Source: Bacteroidales bacterium (lineage in GTDB: Bacteria > Bacteroidota > Bacteroidia > Bacteroidales > UBA12077). Taken from it: a stretch of DNA of 64,000 nt. Position numbers and translations under genes: made by a program. The notes beneath the pieces were generated by a model, which did no database searches, had not been told where the DNA came from, and worked only from the letters and a program-made list of their open reading frames with translations. Of this stretch, positions 25,246 through 33,681 are shown piece after piece. Where the stretch lies: positions 45,890-109,889 of the forward strand of contig WTBR01000035.1 of NCBI GenBank assembly GCA_013138975.1. Reading direction: 5' to 3'. How positions within the stretch are numbered: position 1 is the first letter of the stretch; every line of letters starts with the position of its first letter.

Positions 25246-25608
25246 ATGAAAAAAAGTTTATTATTTATTTTAGGATTACTTTTATTCATATTTACATCAT
25301 GTGAATATAAAATTATTGAACCTATAATTGTTGAGTTACCTGACGAACCAGTTATTTTCTCTGAGCAAGTAGAACCTTTCCTTTTCGATAAATGTGGTTC
25401 ATCTTGTCATTCTTCACAAAGTCCTATTTTAACGATAGGTAATGCCTATGACAATTTAATTGAAGGCGGTTACATTAATACAGACAATCCTCCAGCAAGT
25501 GAAGTATATATTAAAGTTAATTCTGGTCATCATAGCAGCAACCCATTAAGTCCTGAAGAAATGGCTTATCTTCTTAAATGGATAGAAGAAGGTGCAATTG
25601 AAAACTAA
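25246..25608 (+). CDS. Small mono-haem lipoprotein with CX3CH site
   Basis: The lipoprotein signal ends IFTSC. The 100-residue mature part has a single haem-type site written C-G-S-S-C-H (three residues between the cysteines instead of two). It then has a segment like 'GGYINTDNPPASEVYIKVN' and 'LSPEEMAYLLKWIEEGA', which matches the C-terminal pattern of small cytochrome c/planctomycete-cytochrome-C-like domains. It lies 35 bp before the beta-barrel gene, so the two are probably cotranscribed and may interact at the outer membrane. Confidence 0.78.
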   Translation: MKKSLLFILGLLLFIFTSCEYKIIEPIIVELPDEPVIFSEQVEPFLFDKCGSSCHSSQSPILTIGNAYDNLIEGGYINTDNPPASEVYIKVNSGHHSSNPLSPEEMAYLLKWIEEGAIEN

Positions 25609-25643
25609 TTAAATAAAGGTATTATAAATAAATATTAAAAATC

Positions 25644-26510
25644 ATGAAGAAATTCGCTTATACAATTATCATCACAATGTTATTTGCTTTAACCAGTAGT
25701 TTAACATTTGCACAGGAAGAAACTGTAAAAAAAGTAGAAAAACCGGTTTACGAACCTTTTCAAGCATCTACTTTAATTGAAAGTCAAACTGTTATAGGTT
25801 CTAACGCAAAACAATTAGAACTAATTATACATCACCGATTTGGTGGTACGGATAATGGTTTCACCGATTTATTTGGAATTTATGCTGCTTCAAATATTCG
25901 AATGGGATTACAGTACGGAATAACCGACAAATTAACAATTGGAATTGGAACAGAGAAAGCGAACAAATTCAGTGACTTAAATGCTAAATATGTAATTATA
26001 CAGCAAACCAGATCGGGAAGCATACCAGTATCAGTATCTGCACATGCTAATATTACACTGGATAGCAGAGAAGAGCAATTTTTTGGTGATAATTATGAGT
26101 ATGTAGATCGTTTCTCATATTTTGCGCAAGTAATTGCTTCACGAAAATTTACAGATGCCTTATCAATTCAAATTGCACCGGGTTATGCGCATTTCAACTC
26201 TGTTGACAGTGTTTTTCAAAACAATAAAGGAGCAGTAATGATTGGTGGTAGATATAAATTTACAGAAACTATGTCTGCTATTGCTGAATATCATCTACCT
26301 ATAAATATCAATCCTGCGCGAGATTATCATAGTGATATTGAATCGGGATTAGCTTTTGGATTAGAAATAAGTACACCTACACATGCATTCCAGGTTTTTG
26401 CTACAAATTACCAAGGAATTATGGCTCAAAAGAATTATGTTATGAATACTAATAAATTTGATAGTGAAGGGATATTAATAGGTTTTAATATTACTGTTAG
26501 ATTTAATTAA
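25644..26510 (+). CDS. DUF5777-like outer-membrane beta-barrel protein
   Basis: A signal peptide (ending SSLTFAQ) is followed by a body of alternating amphipathic strands (for example 'NIRMGLQYGITDKLTIGIGTEK'). It ends in an aromatic, beta-signal-like C-terminus (IGFNITVRFN), as expected for a BamA-inserted barrel. The sequence fits the DUF5777 family of Bacteroidota, whose function is unknown. Length suggests about 12-14 strands. Its position directly after two haem lipoproteins makes a role in an outer-membrane electron conduit worth considering. Confidence 0.75.
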   Translation: MKKFAYTIIITMLFALTSSLTFAQEETVKKVEKPVYEPFQASTLIESQTVIGSNAKQLELIIHHRFGGTDNGFTDLFGIYAASNIRMGLQYGITDKLTIGIGTEKANKFSDLNAKYVIIQQTRSGSIPVSVSAHANITLDSREEQFFGDNYEYVDRFSYFAQVIASRKFTDALSIQIAPGYAHFNSVDSVFQNNKGAVMIGGRYKFTETMSAIAEYHLPININPARDYHSDIESGLAFGLEISTPTHAFQVFATNYQGIMAQKNYVMNTNKFDSEGILIGFNITVRFN

Positions 26511-26532
26511 AAGCACTCAGATTTAAAAATAT

Positions 26533-26565
26533 AAAAGCATCGGGATTTATACCTCGATGCTTTTT
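26533..26565 (+). terminator. Rho-independent terminator
   Basis: AAAGCATCG / CGATGCTTT stem followed by a T-run, 23 bp after the beta-barrel stop. Confidence 0.85.
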
Positions 26566-27223
26566 TTATGGTAAATTTTATTGAGTTAACGAACAATTAT
26601 TTCAATAATATTTTATTAACGTGAATTCGACATAAGAATATGCTTTAATAATTTCAAAATCAATTCTACCTAAGTTATCTTAGTTCTAATTTACAACATT
26701 AATATTTGTTTGATTAACTCTGTCATTCTCGCCTGCCAAAGCCAAAGCACATTATTACAATCACTAATCGTTATTAGCTAGTATTCATTTCAATTTTCCC
26801 TGTTGAATATATTGGACTTTAACAGTACAAAAAGTAATTCTTAGTAACTACGCAGATATATTATAATATTAATATATAGCTATTTGAAAAATTAATTTCA
26901 CGCAAAGCACGCTAAGAAAAAAATATGCAAAGACCGCATTTAACACAAAATAAGCTTTTTGCGATCTTTGCGAAAAACTTTGCGACTTTTGCGAGAAATA
27001 TAAAGTACTAATATTTTATCTGTTAGTTTTAAATAGTGTGCCTGAATTAGTTACAATTCTTTTCTATTCTCCAAAGTTTTTACTCAACTTCTAACTATAT
27101 CTTGTTTTGAAATAAACTCTTTCAACAATTTACTTTATGTGACTATTGTTAATTAAAGAAAAATCCTTTATAAATTGATGCAATTTAATTTAATAAATTC
27201 ACATTGATTATTGTATATACTAA
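26566..27223. other. Gene-free 0.66-kb stretch with CTTTGCG-type repeat
   Basis: No credible coding frame. At 26899-26992 short words CGCAAAG, CTTTGCG and TTTGCGA are repeated in both orientations (about eight occurrences), a type of interspersed repeat often seen between Bacteroidota genes. The rest is unremarkable AT-rich sequence. Confidence 0.45.
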
Positions 27224-27261
27224 AAGGACTTACTAAAACAATTATGTTTTAATAAGTCCTT
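27224..27261 (-). terminator. Terminator of the 19-haem cytochrome gene
   Basis: AAGGACTTACTAAAACA and TGTTTTAATAAGTCCTT form a long stem with one mismatch, about 25 bp beyond the minus-strand stop at 27288. Confidence 0.75.
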
Positions 27262-27287
27262 CATTCAATATATCAAATTAAAAGATA

Positions 27288-30065
27288 TTACCCTGCTAAC
27301 AATGAATATATAATTAGTATTACCAAGGTTATTCCAATTCCCAAGAAAAAGAATCCAGCTGCTTTTACCATATTCAATTTCCATTTTGTAATTTCTTTTT
27401 CAACTATAACTTTTTCTAAACGGCCTGAATCTACGAGCTCTTTATATTCTTTTGGTCTATCTTTTTTAAACTCATCTAAAGGAGTAAGTCCTGTAAAAAT
27501 AACTGTATCCATCGGGAATGCTTCAGGACGGAAGTGAGTATGAAAAAAGTGAACTGTAAAAATAAAACCTGTTGCCAATAAAGCTTCATCACTATGTATA
27601 ATCTGCACTACATTAATAACCCAACCAGGTAATGCCCTTGAGAAAAATTCAGGAAACCATAGCATTAATCCAGAAAATCCAATAACGGCTACTCCCCAGA
27701 ATACAGCCATGTAGTCAAATTTCTCCCAATAAGTCCATCTTCCGTAATTTGGTTTTGTCCCTTTTCCTATAAACCATTTTAAAGTTGCCCCTAAATCTCT
27801 CCAGTCCTGCATATTAAACATTAACGAATTACTACCAAAAACAAATTGTCTGAATGATTTTTTTCGTTCGATCATTTGTTTAATCAAGGAATACAAGTGA
27901 AATCCAAAATAACCAAAAGTTATTAAAGCACCAAACCTGTGAATCATACTGGCGTTATAAACACCTCCAAGCGCATTGGTAATAAATTGAGCCCACTCCA
28001 TATGAGCAAATTTTATTATCATTCCGGTTAATGCCAGAAGTATAAAACTAATTATTACAAAAATATGTGTGATTCTTTGACTATATGAAAACCGTCTTAC
28101 ATATTTTACTTTTCCTTCAGGTCTAACATGCTTATTCTTTCTCAACTCAATTATTGACCTTGGAATCCATAAAAGGGTATGAAATCCGTAAAATCCAAAT
28201 ACTCCTACTAATAAAAATGTCATTGCCCAAAAAGCATAATATAATGCCGGATATTTATTTTTATCATTATGTGTTGCATGTGTTAAATATCCTGTAAATC
28301 TCTCGTTTGCATCAGGATGACATTTTTGACATGTAGCAACAATATTATGAATCCCAACTTCCGAATCAGGATTATTTACACTTAAGATATTATGAGCACC
28401 ATGGCAATCGGAACATCTTGCTGTTTTTAAGTAACCTAACAGGTATGCTTTTCCGTGATATGTCTCTAAATATGTTTCTGATAAATGCTCATGACAAGAA
28501 CCACACTGATGTGTTATCTCTATCATAAACTCATCCTGATCTATTCTTGAAATCATATGAGCGGAATGACAGTTGCCACAAGTTGGTAATTCTTTATCGC
28601 TTTCATTTTCAAACGAATGTATACTTCCTAAATATTCATCAGCTATTGGTTTATGACATTTTGCACAGGTTGAAACAAGATGTTGTGGATTAACTGATGA
28701 ATTTTCATCAGATTCTTTTAACATATTATGCGTTGTATGACAATCGGTACAAACAGCCGTTATGGTTAATCCCTTTTCCTCCAAGCTTTTACCATGTACA
28801 CTTGATGAATAATCAAAATAAGCATCAACTTCTTTTAATCCTTTCCCCTCAATTGCTTTATTATCTTTTGAATGACATTTACCGCATAAATTAGGAATAG
28901 CAGTTCTATATGTTGGCGCTGTTTCATCGTATCTTGATTTTACTTTATGGCTACCATGACAATCGGTACAATAAGGTGCATTTTCATCTTTTCTAAAATA
29001 TGCCTGTCCATGTCCACTGGTAAAATATTTATTTGATACTTCTGCGTGGCAATTATCGCAATCAACTTCTTTTGCTGTTTCGCAAGGTCGTTCCAAAAAA
29101 GGTGAAACATCCGTATGACATTTTACACATGTAATTTTTTTATGCTCATAATCATCTAAATCAGCTCTTTCAACTTTTAATGAAATTTTTTCTCCATCTA
29201 CTACTTTATGAACACCATCCTTGCTATGACATTTTAAACAAGCATTATCTGACATAGTAGCTTTAATATTCTTTACATTAATCTTATGAGGTGGATGACA
29301 ATCGGTACAAGCTGGTATTGCGCCTGGAGCCTCTTCCCACAATTCACCTTTGATAACCTTAACATGAACATCTTCAATTCTTGCATGACATTTCATACAA
29401 GTTTTTGCAACATTGTTTGCAGAAATACTTGAATTTGGGTTATTATGTGGCAGTACTAAATGATTTCCATGGCAATTATTACAGGTTGCTGTAACTATTA
29501 ATCCACTATTAAATAATCCTTGTCCATGAATACTCTGGCTATAATTATCTAATATATTATGCTCGGTAATATTATATGCACGCGATACAGGAGCTCCCTC
29601 TTTATGACATTTTCCGCACAAAAACGGAATATTCATTTTATAAGTTAAAGATTTAGGATCCGTGGTAGGTAAAATTGTATGCTCTCCATGGCATTCTGTG
29701 CAAGTAGGTGCATATAGTTCATTTAATTTTAGCGCTTGACCGTGTATTCCTTTGTAGAAATTATCATCTGCCTTTGTATGGCAATCACCACAATTAACAT
29801 TATTTAAATTTTCATTATGAGGAAAATCATCAACAGCAGCATCTTTATGACATGAAGCACATGAAACAGAATTATGTACAGATTTTATGATAATTCGTCC
29901 ATCAACATACATTGACCTTCCATCGATTTCAGATACCAATTCAGTATCTTCATGGCACATAAAACAGTCTTCATCAGATTGGCTATATGTTAATGATATT
30001 TGCAAAAAAAATATAATTAAAAATAAATAATTTCTTTTTCCTGCAACAAGCTTTTCGAAAATCAT
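27288..30065 (-). CDS. Nineteen-haem cytochrome c fused to a b-type membrane domain
   Basis: A signal peptide is followed by 19 canonical CxxCH motifs between residue about 35 and about 590, arranged as repeats of a 'TCxxCHGxH' type module. The C-terminal third is membrane-embedded (about six hydrophobic segments from residue about 615). Its conserved His residues (ITHIF, MIHRFGALITFGYFGFHLY, VHFFHTHF) resemble those of the cytochrome b561/NiFe-hydrogenase b-subunit/formate dehydrogenase gamma type. This architecture recalls CbcL-type quinol:cytochrome oxidoreductases of Geobacter, with about twice the haems. It should take electrons from menaquinol and spread them through the periplasm. It is divergent from the 7-haem operon, with an Fnr-like box between. 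Confidence 0.88.
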   Translation of the reverse strand: MIFEKLVAGKRNYLFLIIFFLQISLTYSQSDEDCFMCHEDTELVSEIDGRSMYVDGRIIIKSVHNSVSCASCHKDAAVDDFPHNENLNNVNCGDCHTKADDNFYKGIHGQALKLNELYAPTCTECHGEHTILPTTDPKSLTYKMNIPFLCGKCHKEGAPVSRAYNITEHNILDNYSQSIHGQGLFNSGLIVTATCNNCHGNHLVLPHNNPNSSISANNVAKTCMKCHARIEDVHVKVIKGELWEEAPGAIPACTDCHPPHKINVKNIKATMSDNACLKCHSKDGVHKVVDGEKISLKVERADLDDYEHKKITCVKCHTDVSPFLERPCETAKEVDCDNCHAEVSNKYFTSGHGQAYFRKDENAPYCTDCHGSHKVKSRYDETAPTYRTAIPNLCGKCHSKDNKAIEGKGLKEVDAYFDYSSSVHGKSLEEKGLTITAVCTDCHTTHNMLKESDENSSVNPQHLVSTCAKCHKPIADEYLGSIHSFENESDKELPTCGNCHSAHMISRIDQDEFMIEITHQCGSCHEHLSETYLETYHGKAYLLGYLKTARCSDCHGAHNILSVNNPDSEVGIHNIVATCQKCHPDANERFTGYLTHATHNDKNKYPALYYAFWAMTFLLVGVFGFYGFHTLLWIPRSIIELRKNKHVRPEGKVKYVRRFSYSQRITHIFVIISFILLALTGMIIKFAHMEWAQFITNALGGVYNASMIHRFGALITFGYFGFHLYSLIKQMIERKKSFRQFVFGSNSLMFNMQDWRDLGATLKWFIGKGTKPNYGRWTYWEKFDYMAVFWGVAVIGFSGLMLWFPEFFSRALPGWVINVVQIIHSDEALLATGFIFTVHFFHTHFRPEAFPMDTVIFTGLTPLDEFKKDRPKEYKELVDSGRLEKVIVEKEITKWKLNMVKAAGFFFLGIGITLVILIIYSLLAG

Positions 30066-30228
30066 AAGTTTAGTTATTTATTATAATTATTTACGTAAAT
30101 ATATCTCTATTTCGCTGAAACGTCAAATTATTTATAACATTTTGTGTATATTTACATATCAACATATTAAACTAATTAGATGAGGTTTTAAATTATTAAT
30201 TATCAATTATTAAATATCAATTAGCGAA

Positions 30229-30242
30229 TTGATATACATCAT
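30229..30242. promoter_or_regulatory. Fnr-like box TTGATATACATCAT (one mismatch)
   Basis: Lies in the 383-bp region between the divergent 19-haem and 7-haem cytochrome genes, 164 and 207 bp from their starts. It matches the box class near the Crp/Fnr gene. Confidence 0.5.
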
Positions 30243-30363
30243 AAATATTGCGATATAAATCACCAAGGAATTGTTTTTATAGATCATTTAAAAACAAAAC
30301 TTTGCCAATTAATAATAAATGATTTAAATTCGCCAAGTATAAATTATGTTAATTTATAAAGAC

Positions 30364-30394
30364 TTTTGTCATGATTTGTGGAGATTTTTGTCAT
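30364..30394. promoter_or_regulatory. Two direct copies of TTTTGTCAT, 22 bp apart
   Basis: Identical 9-mers at 30364-30372 and 30386-30394 are spaced by two helical turns, 55-85 bp upstream of the ATG at 30449. This suggests paired binding of an activator. The complementary word ATGACAAAA occurs at 50544. Confidence 0.35.
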
Positions 30395-30448
30395 ATATTT
30401 AAAACGCATTACTAAAAATTATTTTAATCCTTATAACCTATTCTAAAA

Positions 30449-31375
30449 ATGAAAATTGCCTTACCTATTAAGTTTGTAATTATTTGTTCGTTTCTTTTTT
30501 TAATTCATCAAATTGTTCAAGCACAGGACAATGAAGAAAAAATTAAAATGCCCGAATCAAATAATGTATGTCTCAATTGCCATGGGCATAAATATTTCTC
30601 ATTCTATAATGAAAATACAGAAATAAATGAACGCAAATTAATGAATCCTTACTTTGTTATTGATTCAATTAGTTATCTTCAGGGAGCACATCAAGGACAT
30701 TCCTGCATAGATTGCCATTCTGAGGATTATGGAGTTTATCCTCATATAGCTGAATTAAAAATTGAACCAAAACTTACTTGTGTGGATTGCCATGATTTTG
30801 AGGCAATTGCAACTGAAGTAAAAAAGAGCGTTCATATGGAAGCGTTTGGTGAGTTTTTTCAATGTGAATTATGTCATGATCCTCATTCAAATAAATTAGT
30901 GAAATCTGATATGGCAGAGTTAGTTAGATATAATAATAACAGATGTCTAAATTGTCATAATGATGTGGATAAATATCAAGTTTTTACTTCGCATGAAAAT
31001 CCACAATTACTTGTTACGCACGATTGGTTGCCAAATCAGGCCTTACACTTTGCACATGTTCGCTGTATTGAATGTCATACAGCTGTAACAGACACTGCTG
31101 ATGCTGTACACCATATTGTTCCAAAAGAACAAGCAGTAAAGAATTGCAACGAATGTCATTCAGAAAATTCATTGTTACGCGACAAGCTTTATAAACATCA
31201 ATTAAAAGAAGATCGTTCGGAATTTAACTTTTATAAGTCATTTATTATTAATGACGCATATATAATAGGCGCAAATAAAAATTATTATGTTAATTTAATT
31301 AGCTTATTAATATTTGGTCTTACATTTTTTGGAATATTAACACATACAATTTTTAGAATTATTAAACGTAAATAA
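30449..31375 (+). CDS. Membrane-anchored heptahaem cytochrome c
   Basis: A signal peptide (ending ..IVQAQ) is followed by seven CxxCH sites: CLNCH, CIDCH, CVDCH, CELCH, CLNCH, CIECH and CNECH. A C-terminal membrane anchor (YYVNLISLLIFGLTFFGI...) ends with a basic cytoplasmic tail (RIIKRK). The topology places the haems in the periplasm. The stop codon is 1 base before the ATG of the cytochrome-b-like gene, so the two are translationally coupled and likely form a quinol-oxidising complex. Confidence 0.88.
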   Translation: MKIALPIKFVIICSFLFLIHQIVQAQDNEEKIKMPESNNVCLNCHGHKYFSFYNENTEINERKLMNPYFVIDSISYLQGAHQGHSCIDCHSEDYGVYPHIAELKIEPKLTCVDCHDFEAIATEVKKSVHMEAFGEFFQCELCHDPHSNKLVKSDMAELVRYNNNRCLNCHNDVDKYQVFTSHENPQLLVTHDWLPNQALHFAHVRCIECHTAVTDTADAVHHIVPKEQAVKNCNECHSENSLLRDKLYKHQLKEDRSEFNFYKSFIINDAYIIGANKNYYVNLISLLIFGLTFFGILTHTIFRIIKRK

Positions 31376-31376
31376 A

Positions 31377-31994
31377 ATGAGCAACACTAAATTATATCTT
31401 TATCCAGTTTGGCTAAGAATATGGCATGCAATAAATGCCTTATGTATAATACTTTTAGGTATTACAGGTATTAGTATGCAATATACAAATATAGAGTCAC
31501 CATTGATTAATTTTAATTCTGCTGTATCTATCCATAATCTTGTTGGTGTAATTATAATAGCAAGTTATTTATTCTTTTTCATTGCTGGTATTATATCAGG
31601 TAATGTTAAACACTACAGGCTTCTTTTTAAAGGTTTATTAAACCGATTATTTAAACAAGGAGAATATTATCTTTTTGGATATCTAAAAGGAGAGCCTAAA
31701 CCATTTCATATTACAAAAGAGGAAAAGTTTAATCCTTTACAGAAAGTTTCTTACGTTGCTGCAATGTATGTTTTAGTTCCTGCGGTTATAATTACTGGAG
31801 TTGCATTATTATTTCCTGAAATGATTATAGAAAAGTTTTATACTATGAGTGGAATTAGATTAACTACATTCTTCCATTCACTTGCCGGATTTTTCATACT
31901 AATTTTTCTAATTATTCATTTATACGTAATTACGATTGGGAAACATCCATTAAAAAACTTTAAAAGTATTGTTAACGGTTATCATGAATCTTAA
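31377..31994 (+). CDS. Cytochrome b561-like membrane subunit
   Basis: A 205-residue protein with four hydrophobic segments and His residues placed as haem-b ligands (WLRIWHAINALC, AVSIHNLVGVI, TTFFHSLAGFF, LIIHLYVITIG). This is the pattern of the b-type subunits of formate dehydrogenase, Ni-Fe hydrogenase and thiosulfate reductase. With the heptahaem protein encoded immediately upstream it should form a menaquinol:cytochrome c module. It is a stand-alone counterpart of the membrane domain fused to the 19-haem protein. Confidence 0.85.
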   Translation: MSNTKLYLYPVWLRIWHAINALCIILLGITGISMQYTNIESPLINFNSAVSIHNLVGVIIIASYLFFFIAGIISGNVKHYRLLFKGLLNRLFKQGEYYLFGYLKGEPKPFHITKEEKFNPLQKVSYVAAMYVLVPAVIITGVALLFPEMIIEKFYTMSGIRLTTFFHSLAGFFILIFLIIHLYVITIGKHPLKNFKSIVNGYHES

Positions 31995-32141
31995 TTTACT
32001 TGTTCAATAAAGTGGATAGAATAATGAACTTAATAAGTCTTTGATTTTGCTAAATAATTAAAAAAAGCTATTTTTGAACATAATAAAAGTAAAATTAAAC
32101 CATATAATATATTATTAATTTACAAATTAAAAATTTTAGCT

Positions 32142-32657
32142 ATGAATGTAAAAAAATTATTATTAATTGTTTGTTCTGTATTTCTTGTAGTTAGCATGTC
32201 GAAAGCACAAGATTATGAGTACATTGGCGCTGCAAAATGTAAAATGTGTCATAATAAAGAAGTTAAAGGTAAACAATACGACATTTGGAAAACTAAAGAT
32301 CATGCAAAAGCAATGGAGTCTTTGGCAACTGACGAAGCAAAAAAATATTCAGATGATCCTCAAAATGATCCTAAATGTTTAAAGTGTCATTCAACTTATC
32401 ATGTAGCTGCTAGTGCTGATTTAAACCTTACTATTAAAGCTGATGAAGGTGTTTCATGTGAGTCTTGCCACGGACCAGGAAGTAAGTATAAATCAATGTC
32501 TATTATGAAAGATCACCAAGGCAGTTTAGATAATGGTATGATTGTACCTACAGAAGCTGTTTGTAAAACTTGCCATAACGAAGAGAGTCCTACTTATAAA
32601 GAATTTAATTATGCTGAAGCATTAAAGATGATTTCTCATCCAAATCCTGCTAAATAA
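32142..32657 (+). CDS. Periplasmic tetrahaem cytochrome c (c554-like)
   Basis: A signal peptide (ending SMSKAQ) is followed by four CxxCH motifs: CKMCH, CLKCH, CESCH and CKTCH. The segments 'YIGAAKCKMCHNKE' and 'GVSCESCHGPGSKY' match cytochrome c554/multihaem electron-shuttle families. It lacks a membrane anchor and is likely a soluble periplasmic shuttle between the inner-membrane 7-haem or 19-haem complexes and outer-membrane lipoproteins. It starts 147 bp after the cytochrome b gene and ends in a clear terminator. Confidence 0.87.
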   Translation: MNVKKLLLIVCSVFLVVSMSKAQDYEYIGAAKCKMCHNKEVKGKQYDIWKTKDHAKAMESLATDEAKKYSDDPQNDPKCLKCHSTYHVAASADLNLTIKADEGVSCESCHGPGSKYKSMSIMKDHQGSLDNGMIVPTEAVCKTCHNEESPTYKEFNYAEALKMISHPNPAK

Positions 32658-32678
32658 TAAAATTCTTAATTAAATATA

Positions 32679-32710
32679 AAAACTCCTTAATTTATAATTA
32701 AGGAGTTTTT
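32679..32710 (+). terminator. Rho-independent terminator
   Basis: AAAACTCCTTAATT and AATTAAGGAGTTTT form a perfect long stem with a T-run, directly after the tetrahaem gene. Confidence 0.88.
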
Positions 32711-32901
32711 TATTTTTCTATTTCTAGTACTTACACAATTATCATTCCTAAAAAGCTTACACTCCAAATATTGTTTGTCGACAAAAATGGAATGACTAAT
32801 TCAAAAAAAACTGTAATAAGGATAATAGTTTTTTATAGATTATTTAAAGCTACACAAAGCCTTATTAACAAAAATAGCCCCACTTTCCGAGCAGTTTTTC
32901 A

Positions 32902-33282
32902 TTACTTCAACATTACAAGTAAACTTCCTGTAATATAGGCTACAACCCACCATAAATAAGCAAATAAAGTATATCTATGTAACTTCTTTGGCACTTCAGT
33001 TCCTAAACCGTTTTTAGTATAAAACTTCCAAATTAATACAACATCAATCAACATTGCAGCCAAGGCTGAATATCCCAAAAATCCATGAATTGTGAACGGA
33101 GAATTTGTTGATCCAATTATCATACAAATTGTAGCAGTAATATCAAGTATGACACCAACAGTTATGAATAATAAAACAGCTTTTACAAGTTTATGTTTAC
33201 GCTGCTCGGTAATTACACCAATTGAATAAGAAATTAAAGCTAGTGTCACCACTGTAGCTCCAATAATTGAAATAGTTTTCAT
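32902..33282 (-). CDS. Four-helix membrane protein (HsmA/TIGR03987-like), function unknown
   Basis: A 126-residue protein with four hydrophobic segments, short loops and conserved-looking polar residues in membrane context (His in 'FTIHGFLGYSAL', the RYTLFAYLWWVVAY segment). It resembles the small TIGR03987/HsmA membrane family, but this is recognition by pattern only. It stands alone between the cytochrome region and a small mobile-like repeat. Confidence 0.55.
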   Translation of the reverse strand: MKTISIIGATVVTLALISYSIGVITEQRKHKLVKAVLLFITVGVILDITATICMIIGSTNSPFTIHGFLGYSALAAMLIDVVLIWKFYTKNGLGTEVPKKLHRYTLFAYLWWVVAYITGSLLVMLK

Positions 33283-33489
33283 ATTATTTCTTGTTTAATT
33301 TAGTTTAAACACAAATGAAACTAAAAATTCTGAATAAATTCTGAAGATTTTATATAATAAAATATGCTTTGTCTCCAATTCAATAAATTTGAATTGATAT
33401 TAAGCATGTTAAGCTAATTTATAATGTTTTAATCTTTTGTTTTTTGTTTTTTGTGAGGCAATATCATTATTGACAAGTATAAAAAAAGA

Positions 33490-33616
33490 GGCTGTCCAAA
33501 AAGTCAAAAAATTGTCTATACTTCGACAAGCTCAGTATGACAACTTTCTGTTAATCAGCTTGTCACACTGAGCCTGTCGAAGTGTTATTGCTTTAAGACT
33601 TGCTTTTTGGACACCC
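33490..33616. mobile_element. 127-bp MITE-like element with terminal inverted repeats
   Basis: Ends GGCTGTCCAAAAAGTC and (reversed) GGGTGTCCAAAAAGCAAGTC form imperfect terminal inverted repeats. Inside, CTTCGACAAGCTCAGTATGA and a near-complement (TCACACTGAGCCTGTCGAAG) make a second stem. No coding capacity. The inner motif recurs at 6411. It could also act as a terminator for the gene ending at 33682. Confidence 0.6.
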
Positions 33617-33681
33617 ACTTTCATTTAATTCTATGTAATATTCCGTATCAGTGATATTTAAAATTATTAGCATTAAATTGA

